Below are positions 1 through 11,631 of a stretch of 64,000 nucleotides of DNA, one piece after another. The DNA is taken from NCBI GenBank assembly GCA_951799425.1, contig OX637391.1:53667069-53731068 (forward strand). Reading direction: 5' to 3'. The notes beneath the pieces were generated by a model. It had not been told where the DNA came from, ran no database searches, and was given only the letters and a program-made list of their open reading frames with translations. A program made the position numbers and the translations under genes. The stretch's first letter is position 1; each line of letters opens with the position of its first letter. Source of the DNA: Ilex aquifolium (Eukaryota > Streptophyta > Magnoliopsida > Aquifoliales > Aquifoliaceae).

Positions 1-944
1 TAACAAAGTTCATGCAGGTTTATGGTGTTTGACAAGATTTTGGGCTGAATCATCAACGGGTTGACCACTAACTATAGGAGAGAAAATAAAAGAAACAGAA
101 GCAAGGGAGGGAATCTGAGATTATCTTTAACATTTGCAAAATTAATCCTTCTTTTTAAAAGTTTCTTCTATCTCCTTAATTTCCTAACAAAGGGAATCTG
201 TCATTCTTTTCCTTTCTTTTCCCTCTAAGAATCCACAAAGGTAGGAAGTTGTCATTTTCTCTTCTTTTTTCTCCAAAGCTCCCAAACACAATTTTTAAAA
301 TCAAAATTGTTGTAGGTCCCTATCTTAAAACATGCATATTCCAAAATTAGAAAAACTTAATACCAGTGATATCAAGTATTGCTGCGTTCTTTCGTTCAAA
401 AAATCATTTAAATTGTATTCATCTTTTAAGAAAATGCATTAGTTGCGAAATAAAATAATGGTGCCTTATAAGCAATATATTCTTTCTGTAGTAGGTTCTG
501 AAGCACGGATTCTTCACTAAGGCTGGACTATCCATCTCTGATATATATCAAATACAAATATGCCTCAAGATATGGACAAACACACATCAATTTGGCCAGC
601 TATCTAAAAATATATTTAATTTTTCCGATGCATTTTGGATACCCCGAGGATAAGCGGCCGATACACTTAGGATACAAGAATATGTCAAGAACATGTAGGC
701 CCAAATATATGATTTCTTAAATGGACAATTAGAGTTCATAAAAGAATCCCTTTTAAAACAAAATTTGCTAACCCTTCTTAGGATTTGACACATGTAGAAA
801 GTGAAATTAACATAAACACTTGAATACTGTATACCAATTCACTTTTTCTGCAATATGTGCATAATGTATCTGATACTCTCTAGTGAAAGATAAAAATAAG
901 TTTGCTTACGCGAATATGAGTAATTTTCAACTACATTCACAGAG
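1..944. other. Non-coding stretch, nothing recognised
   Basis: AT-rich sequence without an open frame that resembles a known protein. I looked on the minus strand for the next ALG5 exon (the part after [15 protein letters not shown], leading to the VIVDDGS motif) and did not find it, so this is probably intron of that gene, with the remaining exons beyond the left edge. Confidence 0.4.
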
Positions 945-1857
945 ATATATATATCATGGTTCTGAATAACGGTAACGGCTGTCGTAACGGTAACGGTATA
1001 ACGGACACGGGGTGAAACGGACGTTACGTAACGGAAATGGAAACCAGAGACGTGAATTTTTTTTTCCGACTCACACCTCCTTCAAAATTAAAGTAAGGAA
1101 TAAACACAATTAAGTTCGAATAGAAAATTAAATAAAAATTAATTTGTGGATAATGCTTTTATTGTAAAGAGGAAACAACTGTTTGACTTGTTCAAAACAT
1201 ACAAAAAAGAAAAGAAAAAATGGGGACAACTTTTATAGGAGAACACCTGTTCTCTCCTCATCCAAAAAAAGGGAACACTCGGCAGATTGCTCTACCCACT
1301 AAAAAGGACATTTTTTATCTCTCTTCCAATTTTTCGTTTTTTGCTGGGTCTCTCTAGTAAATGGCGAATTCGTCTTCTCTATGAAGTTTTTGTCTTTCTA
1401 ATGGGTTTTTGATTCTTGGATGGTTTTGCCAGATCTATCTCCTTCGAATCATTTCTTTTCCATTGGATGATTTCTATGCAGATGAATCTCTACCGTAAAT
1501 GGGTATAAAGGTCATGTTCCAGATCTCTCCCTCTACAAGCAAATTCTTTCTTCTATGTCTCAAAATCTGCTTCTATATGGGTACTCTGTATTTTATTTCA
1601 AGATTTTGTTGTATATTTTTACAGAATATTGGAGAAAAAAAAATTCTTCTGGGGATTTGTTTTTCGGGTAGAAAATGACCCGTATCAGCCGTTACGGACC
1701 CGTTACAGCGCCGTTACATCTCTGTAACGGCCATTACATACGTGAATTTCCTTCTCACCGCTATAACGGGGTGTAAAGGTATCGCCCACCTCCGTTACCG
1801 TTACATAACGGGCGTTACGCGCCGTAACGACCGCTTTTCAAAACCATGATATATATA
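945..1857. mobile_element. Non-autonomous TIR transposon with GTAACGG subterminal repeats
   Basis: The two ends are inverted copies: the left reads ATATATCATGGTTCTGAA and the right, reverse-complemented, reads ATATATCATGGTTTTGAA. Both ends then carry many copies of GTAACGG/CCGTTAC (about 955-1040 and 1685-1832). The AT run outside CATGGTT is palindromic, so the target duplication cannot be separated from the TIR. No transposase frame is present; the inside is AT-rich with poly-T. Subterminal repeats are typical of transposase-binding arrays in hAT and Mutator-like elements, but the superfamily is not settled. It probably lies in an intron of the ALG5 gene. Confidence 0.7.
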
Positions 1858-2353
1858 CACCTAAAAATCAGTAATATTAACGTGTATTCTATAATACAAG
1901 ATGTTAAAATATACCATTGACATATCTTTATGTATCCATATCTTATGTTATATCGTTTTTTAAGGAGTGTTGTTCCTATATCCCATATCCATATTCATGC
2001 TTACTTGATAGCAAAATATAAAGCCACACATTTACTTAGAGTCTCAAGAGAACATTTAAGGGTAACAGCTTCCATTGTAAGTACCGGTGCTGCAAGCCTG
2101 CAACAATTATAATTGTTGAACCCCAATAGTAATCAGACAGTATCAGGTGTCTTATGTCTTAACAGACCAAAGTTTGATAAGAAAAACAGTAAAATGGCAA
2201 CAAGACTAGCAGAATGGCATTAATCTTGATCATGATTGATCAAAACCGGAAGTCACAAAATATGGATAATGATATAAAATCACCAAGACAATAATATTGG
2301 ATATATATATATGTATAAAAACATACATCTGAACAGTTATGCTTTTAACTCAC

Positions 2354-5300
2354 TTCATGGTCTCATCGAGTGCTCCAGGAAGCCTATGCTCTTCATTGAA
2401 TGCAGGAACAATCAATGATATGTACTTTTCTGCAGGATCAAAAATATGAGGACATGGAACCTGGAACAGAAGCCTCCAACACAGTTAATAACTCCAACAA
2501 AAACTTCAAATCACTGATACTTCTAGAAAGTGATCCTACCAATTTAGTGTTTGCACAGTTAAAGTTAAACACATAAAACTAATCCAGGAAGATTCTAAAA
2601 TAACTTCACTCACTCACTGCTTAAAAAAATTGGTTCATTCGCTGTTAAAAGCATCATGCAAAAGAGCTTGAATTTCGAAACATCATCATACAGTTATCAC
2701 TCAACTAATCGATGCATAAACTTGGCAAATTGGGATCTTATTGGGCAGCAGGCGTTGTTCTATAATAAACAGTGACATGCCATGCATAGGATAATTGCAT
2801 TGCTGTTGCAGTAGTAGCACATTTTATAGTACTATGTTGTCCAATACAACCACCACTGGCGAGCTTGCACCCAAATATGGTTTGCACAATGCCTGAATGT
2901 CATTTTAGAATTTAGACTCTTATTCTCAATACGGTACACAACAAAGTCATCAAGCATTTTTAAAATCCTAATTGTTTGCTGCAGTTAGTTTCCTTAAATT
3001 CCTTAATTGAACACTGTAGATATATTGATAGTTAACAGCGTGGTATCAGAGCCCCCACTGGGCCTGACAAAATCAAAGCAGCAGTCTTTGAGGTTCTTGC
3101 AGCAGCAAAGAAGATGACAACCGAAGGGAATTTTGTGCAGCCAGCCATCCCTCGCTTCGATGGTCACTATGACCATTGGAGCATGTTGATGGACAATTTC
3201 CTGCAATCTAAGGAATATTGGGGGCTGGTAGAGACTGGCTATGTTGAGCCAGAGAGTGGAACGGCGCAGACAGAAGCACAGCGAAAGGGGCTAGATGAAT
3301 TGAAGTTGAAAGACCTGAAATTCAAAAATTATCTCTTCCAGGCTATAGATCGTGTCACTCTCGAAACCATCGTCAAGAAAGATACTATAAAAGATATTTG
3401 GGACTCACTGAAACAGAAGTTTTCAGGGACAGCCCGTGTCAAATGCGCTCAATTACAAGCTCTTCGCATAGAGTTTGAAATTCTTGCAATGAAGGAAGGA
3501 GAAACTGTTGACGAATATTTTGGGCGAACATTGGTGATTGCGAACAAAATGCGACTTCATGGCGAAAGAATGGAGGATGTGGTGATCGTGGAAAAAATTC
3601 TTCGCTCCATGATCCCTAAGTTCGCTTATGTTGTATGCTCCATCGAAGAATCTCGAGATGTTACCACTCTCTCCGTCGACGACTTACAAAGCTCGTTATT
3701 GGTCCATGAACAAAGAATGACTAGCTCTATTGTTGAAGAAAAATTATTGAAAGCTTCACTTGGTGAAGACACTTGACGGGAGACTACCTCCCCATATGGA
3801 CGAGGTCGTGGTCGTGGGAGAGGCTATGGACGTGGACGAGGTCGTTGGCGTGATACACAAGCCTCAAAACAAGAAGGTACGTGGGACAAATCCAATGTAG
3901 AATGCTTTCGGTGTCATAAACGTGGTCACTATCAATATGAGTGCCCCGACCTCGCTGGAAAAGAAGAAACAAATTTTGCTGAATCTGAAGAGGTGCTCTT
4001 GATGGCGTACGTTCAGAAGGAGGAGGCGACCAACTCAGAAATCTGGTACTTGGACTATGGTTGTAGCAATCACATGAGCAGTAACAAATCTCTATTCTCT
4101 GAATTAAATGAAGCATTTCGAGAACATGTCAAGTTGGGAGATAATTCCACTGTTGCCGTGATGGGCAAAGGAAACATATACATACATTTTGATAAGCATG
4201 TGTGTAAACTGACAGATGTGTTTTACATTCCAAATTTGAAAAATAATCTCATCAGTATGGGATAGCTGCATGAACACGGGTATAGCATGAGGCTTGAAAG
4301 CGGCTACTGCCATATTCAACACTCATCAGAAGGTCTCATCACCAAAGTCATGATGACAAGGAATCGTATGTTTTCTCTCCATTCTCCCCGACCTGTCTCA
4401 AGGTGTCTCTCAACTCGGGTACAAGCAACAATTGGTTGTGGCATTGCCGATATGGTCACTTGAATTTCAGTGGGCTGAAAACTCTATATCAGAAGAGCAT
4501 GGTAATTGGCCTACCTCCTATTCAACTTCAAACTGACATATGTGATGAATGCACTGTAGGCAAGCAGCCTTGTGACTCTTTTACCACTACTCCAGCATGC
4601 CGAGCTGAACATATCTTGGATTTAGTTCATTCCGATTTATGCGGACCTATCAACCCAACTTCATCCAGTGGGGTACTTTCTTACCTTCATTGATGATTAC
4701 AGTCGCAAAACGTGGGTCTATCTTTTACATGAAAAATCTGAAGCTTTTGCTGCCTTTCAAAGCTTTAAATCCAAAGTAGAAAAGATGACTGGCTATTCCA
4801 TCAAATGTCTTCGCACCAACCATGGTGGTGAGTTTAACTCACAGGCATTCGTGACATATTGTGAGCAACATGGCATTCAGCGTCAACTCACTGCAACCTA
4901 TACGCCTCAACAGAATGGCGTGGCCAAGAGGAAAAATCGCACTATTCTCAATATGGTGCGTAACATGATGGCAAGACAAAATCTCCACAAAACTTTTTGG
5001 CCCGAAGCTGTCAATTGGAGTGTGCATATTCTGAATCGAAGTCCCACCTTTGCTGTCAAAGCCATGACTCCCGAAGAAGCTTGGTCTAAGGGTAAGCCTT
5101 CTATAGCTCATTTTAAAATTTTTGGTTGCATAGGCTATGCACATGTACCAGATTCAATCAGAACAAAGCTGGATGCCAAAAGCGAGCGCTGCATCTTTCT
5201 TGGCATCAGTGAAGAGTCAAAGGCTTTCCGCATGTATAACCCCATCACAAAGAAACTCATCATTAGTCGTGACGTCCGATTTGCAGAAGGACAAACGTGG

Positions 5301-8300
5301 GATTGGCATAATGCCACACCTAATCTTGAAGGCTCTTTAGATGCTGCAGACGATACCGGCGTAAATGCTAGTAAACAAACTAGTGAAATATTGGAGGGAG
5401 GCAGTACTGACACAGTTGACCAGCCACACATGAGCACCACATCTGCAGCACAAGCGGGTGCCACCTGTGAGACATCTGCAGAACAGGCGGGTATGTTGAC
5501 ACCTCCTTTCGCCGCGCCACCGCCACCTCCGCACACTGAAGATCAGCCATGTTCCTCACGCAAACGACTAGGCCAGGTTGATGGATTATGTGAGTGGAGA
5601 TGAGTTATCAGATGATGACTCCTTTGCACATTTGGCTTTGTTTGCCGGCAGCGATCCTATCTCTTTCGTTGAGGCAGTTCGATCACCCATATGGAAGCAA
5701 GCCATGGATGTCGAGATAGAGTCCATTGAGAAAAATGACACATGGGAACTTACAGATTTACCTCATGGAGAAAAGACAGTGGGTGTCAAATGGATATACA
5801 AAACAAAGCTCAATGAAAAAGGCGAAATTAACAAACACAAGGCACGGCTAGTGGCAAAGGGTTACACACAAGAATATGGAATTGATTATACGGAGGTCTT
5901 TGCCCCAGTTGCCCGTCTTGATACCATCCGCTTGGTGGTGTCTCTTGCAGCTCAAAATTGCTAGACCATTTTTCAGCTTGATGTGAAATCAGTTTTTCTT
6001 CATGGTGAGCTCACGAAATCAGTTTTCATTGACCAACCTCCGGGGTACATCCAACCGGGGAATGAGCACAAAGTATACAAGTTAAGAAAGGCGCTCTATG
6101 GCCTAAAACAGGCCCCACAAGCATGGTACTGTCGCATCGAGGCTTTCTTTCTCAAAATTGGCTTCAAGAAATGCCCATTTGAGCAAACCTTATTCGTCCA
6201 AATCAGGGAGGGAGGTAAAATTCTCATAGTTTGTTTATATGTAGATGATTTGATTTTTACCGGAAATAATGAAGACATGTTCTTGGAATTTAAAATTTTC
6301 ATGATGAAGAAATTTGACATGACTGATTTGGGCAGAATGTCCTATTTTTTGGGCATCGAAGTAGCCCAAACCTCAAATGGGATTTTTATTTGTCAAAAGA
6401 AATATGTCCAAGATGTTCTTAAAAGGTTTCAAATGGAGGGGTGCAATCATGTCCATAATCCTATTGTTCCTGGCTATCATATCACAAAAGATGCTGGAGG
6501 AGAAAGATTTGACAGCACCCTGTACAAGCAGATAATCGGTAGCCTCATGTACTTGTCTGCAACGAGGCCGGATATAATGTATGTCACCAGTCTTCTAAGC
6601 CGATTCATGGAAGAACCGACCATGCTACACTTTCAAGCCGCCAAAAGAGTTCTTCGTTATGTAAAAGGTACAAACAACTTTGGGATTCTTTATAAAAAGG
6701 AGAAGGGAAATAGCTTGGTTGGATATAGTGATAGTGATTATGCAGGGGACTTGGAGGATCGGAAAAGCACATCCGGCTATGTGTTTTTCCTCAATTCTGG
6801 AGCAATATCGTGGTCTTCTAAAAAACAGCCGGTAGTCTCCTTGTCAACTACAGAAGCCGAATATATTGCAGCTGCATCTTGTGCGTGTCAAGCTATATGG
6901 CTAAGGAGATTGCTTGAAAATTTGAAGTATGTTCCACGTGGTCCTACGGCAATTCATTGTCTGCTATTCAACTTTCAAAAAATTCAGTACTACATGGCAG
7001 AAGTAAACACATTAATATCAGGTTCCATTTTCTTCATGAGCTCACAAAGGAAGGTACAGTTGAGTTAATATATTGTCAAAGTTCAAAGCAAATTGTAGAC
7101 ATATTTACAAAACCATTGAAGCTTGAGACATTTGTGAGGTTGCAGGGTCTACTTGGTGTTTGTTCTGAATCTGAGATAAACTGATGTTTTGGGTACAACA
7201 TCAGTTTATGGGAGGGTGTTAGATTTACTATATGATGTAATTGAGTTGTAGTTGAGCTGGTCAATTTGGTTGTTAATAATCCCTTGTTATTAGGGACACA
7301 GCTAGTGGTTTGTTAGGATAGCAGAGTTTGACCTGGTCTGTAGCATACAAGTGCTCTCTTTCTGTTCTATTTTCTTTCGTGGACTTCAAGTTGTTGTATG
7401 ACTATATAAGCCAACCTCTTATGCATAATAAAATATCCTTTTGAGTTAGTAAGTTTTCACTGTTAACTATCAATATATCTACAAACACCACAATAACATC
7501 TGCAAATCAATCCCAGTGACATGCGCATTTGTTGGGCGAAGTTTTTTTTTTTTTTTTTTTGTTGGTGTGGGGGGGATGATATTGCTATCATCAATGCTCA
7601 TAGAATAGCATCAGCCTAAAAAACTTAAAAAGAAGCCAATTTCACAACTTCACTACATATGGCATACTTCCATTATTCAGAGCAAATAATCTTCATGGCC
7701 ACCCAATAAAAGTCATTGCACAATCACAATCCCAATTTCTTCGAATGAAATCAATAGTACATCGGTATATACCATTTACTAGCCGCCTGCAATGCACAAG
7801 ATTATAATTCATGTCTCTTTTTCTATTTTTTTACTTATCTACTTCTTTTTTTATTTTATCACTTGGGAAGTTAGATAAACAATTATAGAAAGCTTTTGGG
7901 TCTTAAAAAGTGATTTTTTTTGAATAAATTTTAAAAAATAGTGCTTAGTTATTGAGGAGTTGAGTTTTAGTTACAAATGACAAATTCTAAATTCTAAGAA
8001 ATTATGATGAGGGAAGATTTTCCAAGCCCTCTCGACTCTAAATTGTGTGTGTGTGAGTGTGTATATATATAGGTAGATAGATAGATATGTGTGTTCCAAT
8101 ATATTTTTATATAAGCATAAAGGCGTGTATAGTTTGAGACAAAAAGAAGCACATCACCGGTTTCAACGACTTTGGATCCTCGAAGATCGGAGGAGCTTCA
8201 ACATGACTGAAAATAAAATAAAATAAAAAATCGACAAATTAAAGTAGAACAGAACAAATTCGATGTAAATTAGGTTTTGTTTTTGGAAGTGAATGTACCT

Positions 8301-8411
8301 GTGATTATAACGTCTTCTTAATGTTTCCAATACAATGGCAGCAGCTAACCCTAAAGCCACTATCAGAGCTACGATGATGATCAACTGAACGATCGTCCAC
8401 ACCAAACCCAT
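2354..8411 (-). CDS. ALG5: Dolichyl-phosphate beta-glucosyltransferase, first three exons (partial)
   Basis: The family makes dolichyl-phosphate-glucose at the ER membrane, the donor for the last glucose additions to the N-glycan precursor. Exons read by eye are 8299-8411 (start ATG at 8411), 8158-8206 and 2354-2460; all introns are GT-AG and the frame is kept across joins. Exon 1 encodes [20 protein letters not shown], a single N-terminal membrane anchor, then ETLRRRYNH. Exon 2 encodes [16 protein letters not shown]. Exon 3 encodes [13 protein letters not shown] and then [21 protein letters not shown], the opening strand and nucleotide-sugar site of the GT2 fold. The remaining catalytic part (DDGS and DXD motifs) lies left of the window. 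Intron 2 is about 5.7 kb because it holds a Copia insertion (3015-7483) in the opposite orientation and a Helitron (7779-8077); without them it would be about 0.9 kb. About 89 codons are visible. Identification is from recall of the plant ALG5 N-terminus. Confidence 0.88.
3041..3052 (+). other. Copia primer-binding site
   Basis: TGGTATCAGAGC is the standard complement of the initiator methionine tRNA 3' end used by plant Copia elements. In a complete element it directly follows the 5' LTR; here it follows the 24-bp inverted end. Confidence 0.85.
3114..7184 (+). pseudogene. Copia gag-pol, degenerate
   Basis: Domains appear in Copia order: gag (UBN2-type, 3114-3776, starting [20 protein letters not shown]); zinc knuckle [14 protein letters not shown] near 3903-3945; protease [11 protein letters not shown] near 4041 (family form is D-S/T-G; here the S is Y); GAG-pre-integrase [12 protein letters not shown] near 4440; integrase from about 4640; reverse transcriptase about 5680-6400 with YVDDLIFTG; and RNase H ([18 protein letters not shown], then SLSTTEAEY) about 6715-7180. 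Stops fall at 3774, 4262 (MG*LHEHGY, family Q) and 5962 (NC*TIFQLDV, family W). Frame changes occur near 4400, 4670, 5575 and 6950. In the integrase the second catalytic Asp is Asn (RTNHGGEF for the family RTDRGGEF) and the catalytic Glu is Lys (GVAKRKN for GVAERKN). The product cannot be active. Confidence 0.92.
7217..7483 (+). repeat. Copia 3' LTR
   Basis: 267 bp, starting TGTTAGATTTACT after the purine run and ending ATCTACA against the AACAC target duplication. It contains a TATA-like ACTATATAAGCC (about 7400) and an AATAAAAT motif (about 7426). No partner LTR exists at the 5' end. Confidence 0.85.
7779..8077 (-). mobile_element. Short non-autonomous Helitron (copy C), ALG5 intron 2
   Basis: Read on the minus strand the element starts TCTACCTATATATATAC and ends with a weak hairpin around TGCATTGCA followed by CTAGT, the Helitron 3' signature. 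It shares its body (AAAAAATAGTG, GAGGAGTTGAG and neighbouring text) and both ends with the copies at 47116 and 51310. No Rep/helicase is encoded. Confidence in the Helitron class is moderate; the relationship between the three copies is clear. Confidence 0.55.
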
Positions 8412-8656
8412 CTTTGATCTCCAGTTTGAATCACTATGTCTGGATCGGTCAATTGAAGAACAGAGCTTGTTTGGTGCGCGGAGAAGCTTGTCTGGTTCAG
8501 TCGGCTCGGTCTATGGAGGGCAGGCACGTCTGGTTCAACAAAAGCACATTTTAGGGTTGGAGAACCCGCACTGATAACCCGGTCCTATACGGTGAGATTG
8601 GGGGTGACCGATAAGAAATCTTGGGTCAACTTTTGCCGGTAACTCTCAAATATAAT

Positions 8657-9150
8657 TAGGGGTGATAATTTCTCATAAAATACGAAATTAACTTTAGAGT
8701 TAATTATTTTTCGACACGAATTGTATATGACACGATACATTAACATGAATAATAAATGAATTGAGTTAGTATCAAACATAAATAACACGAAATTGACACG
8801 ATTAACAGTTTTAAGTAATAAGAATAAAATGTTAATTTTTTTTATCTTTTATCAAGTAGTGACCTAATTATTGTACAAAAACAATACTTTTACTCGTTTT
8901 CATTATTATATTTATTAAGTTAATTTTTAATTTATAAAAAAATATAAACATAGGTTCGATTAAGTGATAATGAAATTTTAGACATAAAATTGAATGTTAA
9001 ATTTTTTATTCACGAGTTATATGAGCCAACAAATATGACGCGAAAATAAATAAGTCACATGATACAACACGATTAATTAAACAGGTTAAGTTAGGATTTA
9101 ATAGTGCTTGACACGAACCCGATTCGACCCGACACGATTTGTCACCCCTA
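8657..9150. mobile_element. hAT-type MITE
   Basis: 494 bp flanked by inverted TAGGGGTGA...TCACCCCTA ends, a terminus typical of hAT MITEs. Candidate 8-bp target duplications are imperfect (AATATAAT and AATTTATT). The interior is AT-rich with repeated GACACGA/TCGTGTC words and no coding capacity. It lies about 250 bp upstream of the ALG5 start codon. A relative ends at 38637. Confidence 0.7.
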
Positions 9151-9178
9151 AATTTATTCAATAATTATTCTTATAGAA

Positions 9179-9668
9179 CAATTATGAACCTATTGGTAGA
9201 ATATTGTTCCTGAAAATCAGCTTGCAAAAAAAATGTCCAAAAATTCATATATATATATATATACATTTAATCTTATTTTTAACTGATGTGGGCTCATAAC
9301 ATTCCACCATACTTCCATAGTAGACATCCACAGCGGCCCACTCTATCGACACTGATCTAACGATACCTTTTTTTTTGTTTTCGTGACTCTACTTATTTAT
9401 TAGTATTCAATGAGATAGCACTATGATCATACATAATATCAAGTCATATTAATCTAGCCCTATAAATAGCCCCTTCCATCACTCGACCATAGAGAGTCAC
9501 ATCTCACACTGCATTCGATTCCATACTCAACGTTGTAGTTAGCTCTGATACCAATTGTTATGAACCAATTGGTAGAACTTATCTCTGAAAATCAACTTGA
9601 AAGGGAAGGGTTTCCAAGAATTTATATTCACATATCTAATCTTATTTTTAACTGAGGTGGGATCGAGT
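9179..9668 (-). mobile_element. TRIM-like miniature LTR element
   Basis: Two diverged direct repeats of about 115-123 bp (9179-9301 and 9556-9668) share TATGAAC.. ATTGGTAGAA.. CTGAAAATCA and TTAATCTTATTTTTAACTGA. They flank about 250 bp with no frame. GCTCTGATACCA at 9542-9553 is the reverse complement of the initiator-Met primer-binding site and abuts the right repeat, so the element is read on the minus strand. The terminal repeats begin TGTTATGA and end TCATAACA. Size, short LTRs, primer site and lack of coding fit terminal-repeat retrotransposons in miniature. Confidence 0.6.
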
Positions 9669-11521
9669 ATGATGCACAAAATTTGTAATATTTATTTATC
9701 ATCGATTCATCACTGATGAGCACAAAATATTGTATATTTGATGGCCTTATTACATGCATTTTAACTTAACTTTGCAATTAATTACTTAGAGTTAGCCCAA
9801 TTTATGAATAATGTTGAATTTTCGATGTTGCAGGTAATTATAGCGTAAATCATGGATTTTAGAACCTTACAACTATGTGTGGATGTGTGGTGAAGAGATG
9901 AACACATTACATGAGGATTTGGAGGCTTAAAAGTGAAAGAAATCAATGAGGGATTGGTGTTTGGTAACATAGGCATCAACACCCACACCATTTTGTAGTA
10001 GTACCTCAGTTTTTCTCCTTTTTTACCATGATCCACTTTGAATCTGAAAAAGTGAAAAACATGAAAGTTGTAGATCTGGATATCTTCTGTATTGTGTCAA
10101 AATTTCAGCTCAATCGGACGATTGGATCAAAAGTTATGACAATTCTACGAACACAGGTCCAGAGCAGACAAATTGTACCGGTATGCGTATCGGTACGCCG
10201 AACTCCAGTAGCCAAACCGTACCGGTACGCATACCAGTACGCCGTGCCCAGAATGCCCAGAATAGCCCAGACACCTGCAAATCATATCCCACTTGCTTAG
10301 GGGTCCCACCTACACTTCTCCCACACCTATCCTAACATGTTCTACCTACAACCATGCCTCCCTTACACAATTTGAAGACTTTGGAGGCTTGGCATTTAAG
10401 GAGGATGGGAGAGAAGGGGGCAGCCATGATGGTTGCAGGCTAAGCCTGTCTTAGCCTGTCAAGGGCCATCAACTCACCTCCCATTGATGGGAGGCCTGCA
10501 CACACCTAGGGGGACCACCATGGACGAAAATGCAAGGCTCCTTCACCATATACTCAGCATTCACAAACTTTGAAAGGTGTGGCTACCTAACTTAGAATAG
10601 TGAGGAAGAAGATGAATAGTAAAAATGTTTATGTTTTTGCATTTTCTTCCATCTTTTCACTTGTAGTTTAATGTAAGGATCTTGTAATCTTCATTTAATG
10701 TCTTTAATGTCATTTACTTCAAGTACATTTCAAGTTTAATCACATGTTCTAGATTCCACCATTGTTGCTTCCAAGTTTTCTTCATTTATTGCTTTAAAAT
10801 GGGTATTGTATATTTTTCTTCATAGCTTAAGTTTTCTTACTTTAAGTTAAGTTCCATGTTTTATTTCTTCATTATGTCTCTTTACATTATGCATTCTTTT
10901 CTTGCTTTCATGAGTAACTAGATTTTAAGTTGGTTAATCCAAGGAATAACTCATTTTGGGTGTGCCACTTCAACTCATTTTCATTCCTCCTCTCAGAGTA
11001 CGATGGCTCGGTTTGACTGGGTTGGGGTGAGGACATGATTGTGAGTTCTTAATACACCGTAGGCATCATCACGGGGTATGCTTGAATCCTCACCTCCATT
11101 TTAATCCCAAGCTTCCCACGAATCAATCGTACATCTAGGCTCTATTCGAGGAAGGCTTCGAGTTGATTTGGGATTCCCATTGGAATGAACCATTTGGATT
11201 AGCCAACACTTATTTTCATTTCATTCTCATTCACAAACTTCACTCCCCAAAACCAAAACTCAAAATATTTTACACTTTTCCCTTTTGTTCACCAAAATCA
11301 CCTTCACACACTTGAACTTTCCTTCCCTGAGGAGACAACCTTGGAATACTTTTCCAAGTAAAACACGACAAGCAAAAGACTATTTGCGCTTGGGGAGCAC
11401 TTTTGTTCACCACACACACATTTTGTACATTTCATTTCATTCCATTTTCATTACTACTATTCTGTTGCCCCTTTTTTCACATCATTCTGAGGGAGAGTGA
11501 CACTCCCTTCGCACCTACATC
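9669..11521 (+). repeat. LTR-like remnant, unclassified
   Basis: No gene. From 9714 the text begins TGATGAGCACAAAAT and contains phrases that recur in plant Gypsy LTRs or leaders (for example CATGAAAGTTGTAGATCTGGA near 10060 and GAGGAGACAACCTTGGAATA near 11327). A plausible end is CTACATCA at 11522, giving TGATG...CATCA ends, but no target duplication was found. Near 10175-10250 there are alternating CCGGTATGCGTA / GTACCGGTACG words that form short inverted repeats. The superfamily is a guess. Confidence 0.35.
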
Positions 11522-11631
11522 ATATATACATTAAGGGATGATTTTAGGAGATTAGGAATTACAACGGTTTTCATCAAGCAATCACCCTACTCCGATCTCA
11601 CTTCCACCCATTCCTCCATCCTTATGCTAAC

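Larger units (their letters stand above)
3015..7483 (+). mobile_element. Copia retrotransposon lacking its 5' LTR, inserted in ALG5 intron 2
   Basis: The insertion is bounded by a perfect 5-bp target duplication AACAC (3010-3014 and 7484-7488). The right end is a normal 3' LTR (7217-7483) beginning TGTTAGATTT and ending ATCTACA, preceded by a polypurine tract (7205-7216). The left end is not an LTR. It is a 24-bp sequence (3015-3038, starting TGTAGATATATTG) that is the exact reverse complement of the last 24 bp of the 3' LTR (7460-7483), followed two bases later by the primer-binding site. Total 4469 bp. The element lies opposite to the host gene and its coding region is broken by stops and frameshifts. 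Confidence 0.9.

Noticed and set aside
1-2353. Further ALG5 exons
   Set aside because: I searched by eye for the VIVDDGS-coding exon on the minus strand and found no match; the next exon must lie outside the window.
9542-9553. Possible tRNA fragment
   Set aside because: GCTCTGATACCA is better explained as a reversed retroelement primer site next to an LTR-like repeat.
9714-11522. Solo LTR with TGATG...CATCA ends
   Set aside because: The ends look right but the flanking 5-mers (ATCAC and TATAT) do not match, so it is listed only as an LTR-like remnant.
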